The notes under the pieces were generated by a model, which was given only the letters and a program-made list of their open reading frames with translations, ran no database searches and was not told where the DNA came from. A stretch of DNA of 7,679 bases from SIG440 sp045532055 (GTDB lineage: Bacteria; Bacillota; Clostridia; Monoglobales; Monoglobaceae): the NCBI GenBank assembly GCA_045532055.1, contig JAZSFF010000030.1, forward strand, positions 1-7,679, written 5' to 3'. Shown piece by piece: positions 6,110 through 7,679 of the stretch. The first letter of the stretch is position 1. Every line of letters starts with the position of its first letter. The translations under genes and the position numbers were made by a program.

Positions 6110-7679
6110 TTACATTTTTTCGTGGAATGTTCTTGCAATTACCTCAAGCTGTTTGTCCTTGGTCAGTTTGTTGAAATTAACTGCATATCCGCTTACTCGA
6201 ATGGTAAGTGAGGGATAAAGGGTGGGGTCATTCATTGCATCAATCAGCTTTTGTCTGTTGAGCACGTTTACATTAAGATGATGTGCCTCCTGCATAAAAT
6301 ACCCGTCAAGCACCGACGTAAGTTTCTTTATGCGGTCATTCTCATCTGTTCCCAAAGCCTCCGGTGTGATTGAGAATGTGTTGGAAACTCCATCCTGACA
6401 GCAGGCATAATTTATCTTAGCCACAGAGTTAAGTGACGCCAGAGCACCCTCGCTATCACGGCCGTGCATTGGATTTGCACCCGGCGCAAAGGCCTCACCT
6501 TTCTTTCTTCCGTCAGGAGTTGTACCTGTCTTTTTGCCATATACAACATTTGATGTTATTGTAAGCACTGACAAAGTATGTTTTGCACCACGATAAGTCT
6601 TAGTTTTGCAAAGCTCGGTATAAAAGTATTCTGTTATCCATTGTGCAATGCTGTCCACACGGTCGTCGTCGTTTCCATATTTGGGGAAGTCTCCCTCCGT
6701 CTTAAAGTCAACTATAAGACCATTTTCATCTTTTACAGGAGTAACCTTGGCATACTTTATTGCACTCAGGCTATCTGCAAGAACGCTGAGTCCACTTATG
6801 CCGAAAGCCATCAATCTCTCGGGCTCCACATCATGGAGCGACATCATAAGACGCTCGTAAGCATAGCGGTCATGCATATAATGGATTACATTCATGGTGT
6901 TTACATATAGATGTGCCATCCACGCCGCATAGGTTTTGAATGCGTTCAAAACCTCATCATATTCCAGTGGCTTTTCGTCAAACACCTTGCCCACTGGTGC
7001 AATCTGCTCGCCATAAATCTCGTCCTTGCCACCATTAAGTGCCATAAGCAAAACCTTTGCAAGATTACACCTTGCGCCGAAGAACTGCATTTGCTTGCCC
7101 GTTTTCATTGCTGACACACAGCATGCAATGGAATAATCGTCACCGAAATCCGGTCTCATAACATCATCGTTTTCATACTGGATCGAGTCTGTATCAATAG
7201 AAACCTTGGCACAGAATTCCTTAAAAGCCTGAGGAAGCTCTTGTGCCCAAAGCACGGTAATATTAGGCTCTGCACTGGGTCCAAGGTTGTAAAGTGTCTG
7301 CAGAATTCTGTAACAAGTCTTGGTAACCATAGGTCTGCCGTCTTCACCCATTCCCGCCAATGAACATGTTACCCATACCGGGTCACCCGCAAAAAGGTCA
7401 TTATATTCCGGCGTACGCAAATGACGTACCATCCTCATTTTAAGCACTAAATCATCAATAAGTTCCTGAGCTGATACCTCGTCTAAAGTCCCCTCTTTTA
7501 AGTCACGTTCGATATAAATATCAATAAATGCAGAAATTCTGCCTATACTGTTTGCCGCACCATTTTGTTCTTTTACAGCACCGAGGTATCCAAAATACAA
7601 CCATTGGATTGCCTCTTTTGCATTGGCGGCAGGCTTTGAAATATCACAACCATATTCCGCTGCCATTTCAACAAGCTGA
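6110..7679 (-). CDS. pflB: Formate C-acetyltransferase (pyruvate formate-lyase), C-terminal two thirds
   Basis: Oxygen-sensitive glycyl-radical enzyme that converts pyruvate and CoA to acetyl-CoA and formate under anaerobic conditions. The gene runs off the window: four codons (QLVE) precede the first visible Met (7666), which is internal, and about 235 N-terminal residues are missing compared with E. coli PflB. Counting from that Met, Trp98 in GDPVW matches E. coli Trp333. Cys182 and Cys183 in SIACCVS match Cys418/Cys419, encoded at 7118-7123. Arg199 in FFGARCNLAK matches Arg435. Gly493 in RVSGYAVNF matches the radical-bearing Gly734, encoded at 6188-6190. GKKTGTTPDGRKKGEAFAPGANPMHGRD is split over the usual PFL region near 370-400. 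The segment before HHLNVNVL is five residues shorter than in E. coli (no SIEGG). The CCVS pair and YENDDVMRPDF exclude the glycerol or choline lyase relatives. The TAA stop is followed 15 bp later by pflA. Confidence 0.97.
   Translation of the reverse strand, partial: QLVEMAAEYGCDISKPAANAKEAIQWLYFGYLGAVKEQNGAANSIGRISAFIDIYIERDLKEGTLDEVSAQELIDDLVLKMRMVRHLRTPEYNDLFAGDPVWVTCSLAGMGEDGRPMVTKTCYRILQTLYNLGPSAEPNITVLWAQELPQAFKEFCAKVSIDTDSIQYENDDVMRPDFGDDYSIACCVSAMKTGKQMQFFGARCNLAKVLLMALNGGKDEIYGEQIAPVGKVFDEKPLEYDEVLNAFKTYAAWMAHLYVNTMNVIHYMHDRYAYERLMMSLHDVEPERLMAFGISGLSVLADSLSAIKYAKVTPVKDENGLIVDFKTEGDFPKYGNDDDRVDSIAQWITEYFYTELCKTKTYRGAKHTLSVLTITSNVVYGKKTGTTPDGRKKGEAFAPGANPMHGRDSEGALASLNSVAKINYACCQDGVSNTFSITPEALGTDENDRIKKLTSVLDGYFMQEAHHLNVNVLNRQKLIDAMNDPTLYPSLTIRVSGYAVNFNKLTKDKQLEVIARTFHEKM

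Noticed and set aside
7664..7666. ATG at 7666 as the start of pflB.
   Set aside because: The frame continues upstream to the window edge (QLVE), and alignment with PFL places this Met about 235 residues into the protein.
1..7679. Mobile elements, CRISPR arrays, prophage or defence genes, tRNA genes.
   Set aside because: Coding sequence fills the window with short gaps (largest 104 bp). No repeat array, transposase, integrase or tRNA-like fold was seen on either strand.

Overview
This window is a compact, core-metabolism stretch of a bacterial chromosome in which every real gene lies on the minus strand. The content points to an anaerobic, probably endospore-forming member of the Firmicutes (Clostridia-like). 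It carries pyruvate formate-lyase with its activase, a membrane-anchored LonB protease of the Bacillus forespore type, and the gene order lonB-lonA-engB known from Bacillus subtilis. Base composition is moderate and even, with A-rich ribosome binding sites and intergenic DNA. I see no mobile element, CRISPR array, tRNA or rRNA.

Reading in the direction of transcription (high to low coordinates), the window opens inside pflB (about two thirds of the protein is present, including both catalytic cysteines and the glycyl-radical loop). It is followed after 15 bp by pflA. A strong Rho-independent terminator at 5341-5372 closes this fermentation operon. A 104-bp intergenic gap (5274-5377) then holds that terminator, an A/T-rich candidate promoter with a perfect tandem 9-bp repeat, and the lonB ribosome binding site.

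The second unit is lonB, lonA, engB and the first 184 codons of hisS. lonB and lonA are separated by 39 bp. The end of lonB contains a near-consensus housekeeping promoter (TTGATA, 17 bp, TATAAT), so lonA can probably be expressed without lonB. A hairpin covering the lonB stop codon would sit at the very 5' end of that transcript. lonA and engB overlap by 28 bp. engB and hisS are 46 bp apart with no terminator and no room for a T-box leader, so hisS appears to be the tail of a protease and ribosome-assembly operon.

Functionally the window joins two themes. One is anaerobic pyruvate cleavage to acetyl-CoA and formate (PflB activated by PflA). The other is protein quality control and the translation machinery: LonA and LonB proteolysis, 50S subunit maturation by EngB, and histidyl-tRNA supply by HisS. 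I found no clearly undescribed system. The parts most worth a second look are the regulatory architecture around lonB and lonA and a departure from consensus beside the LonB catalytic lysine.
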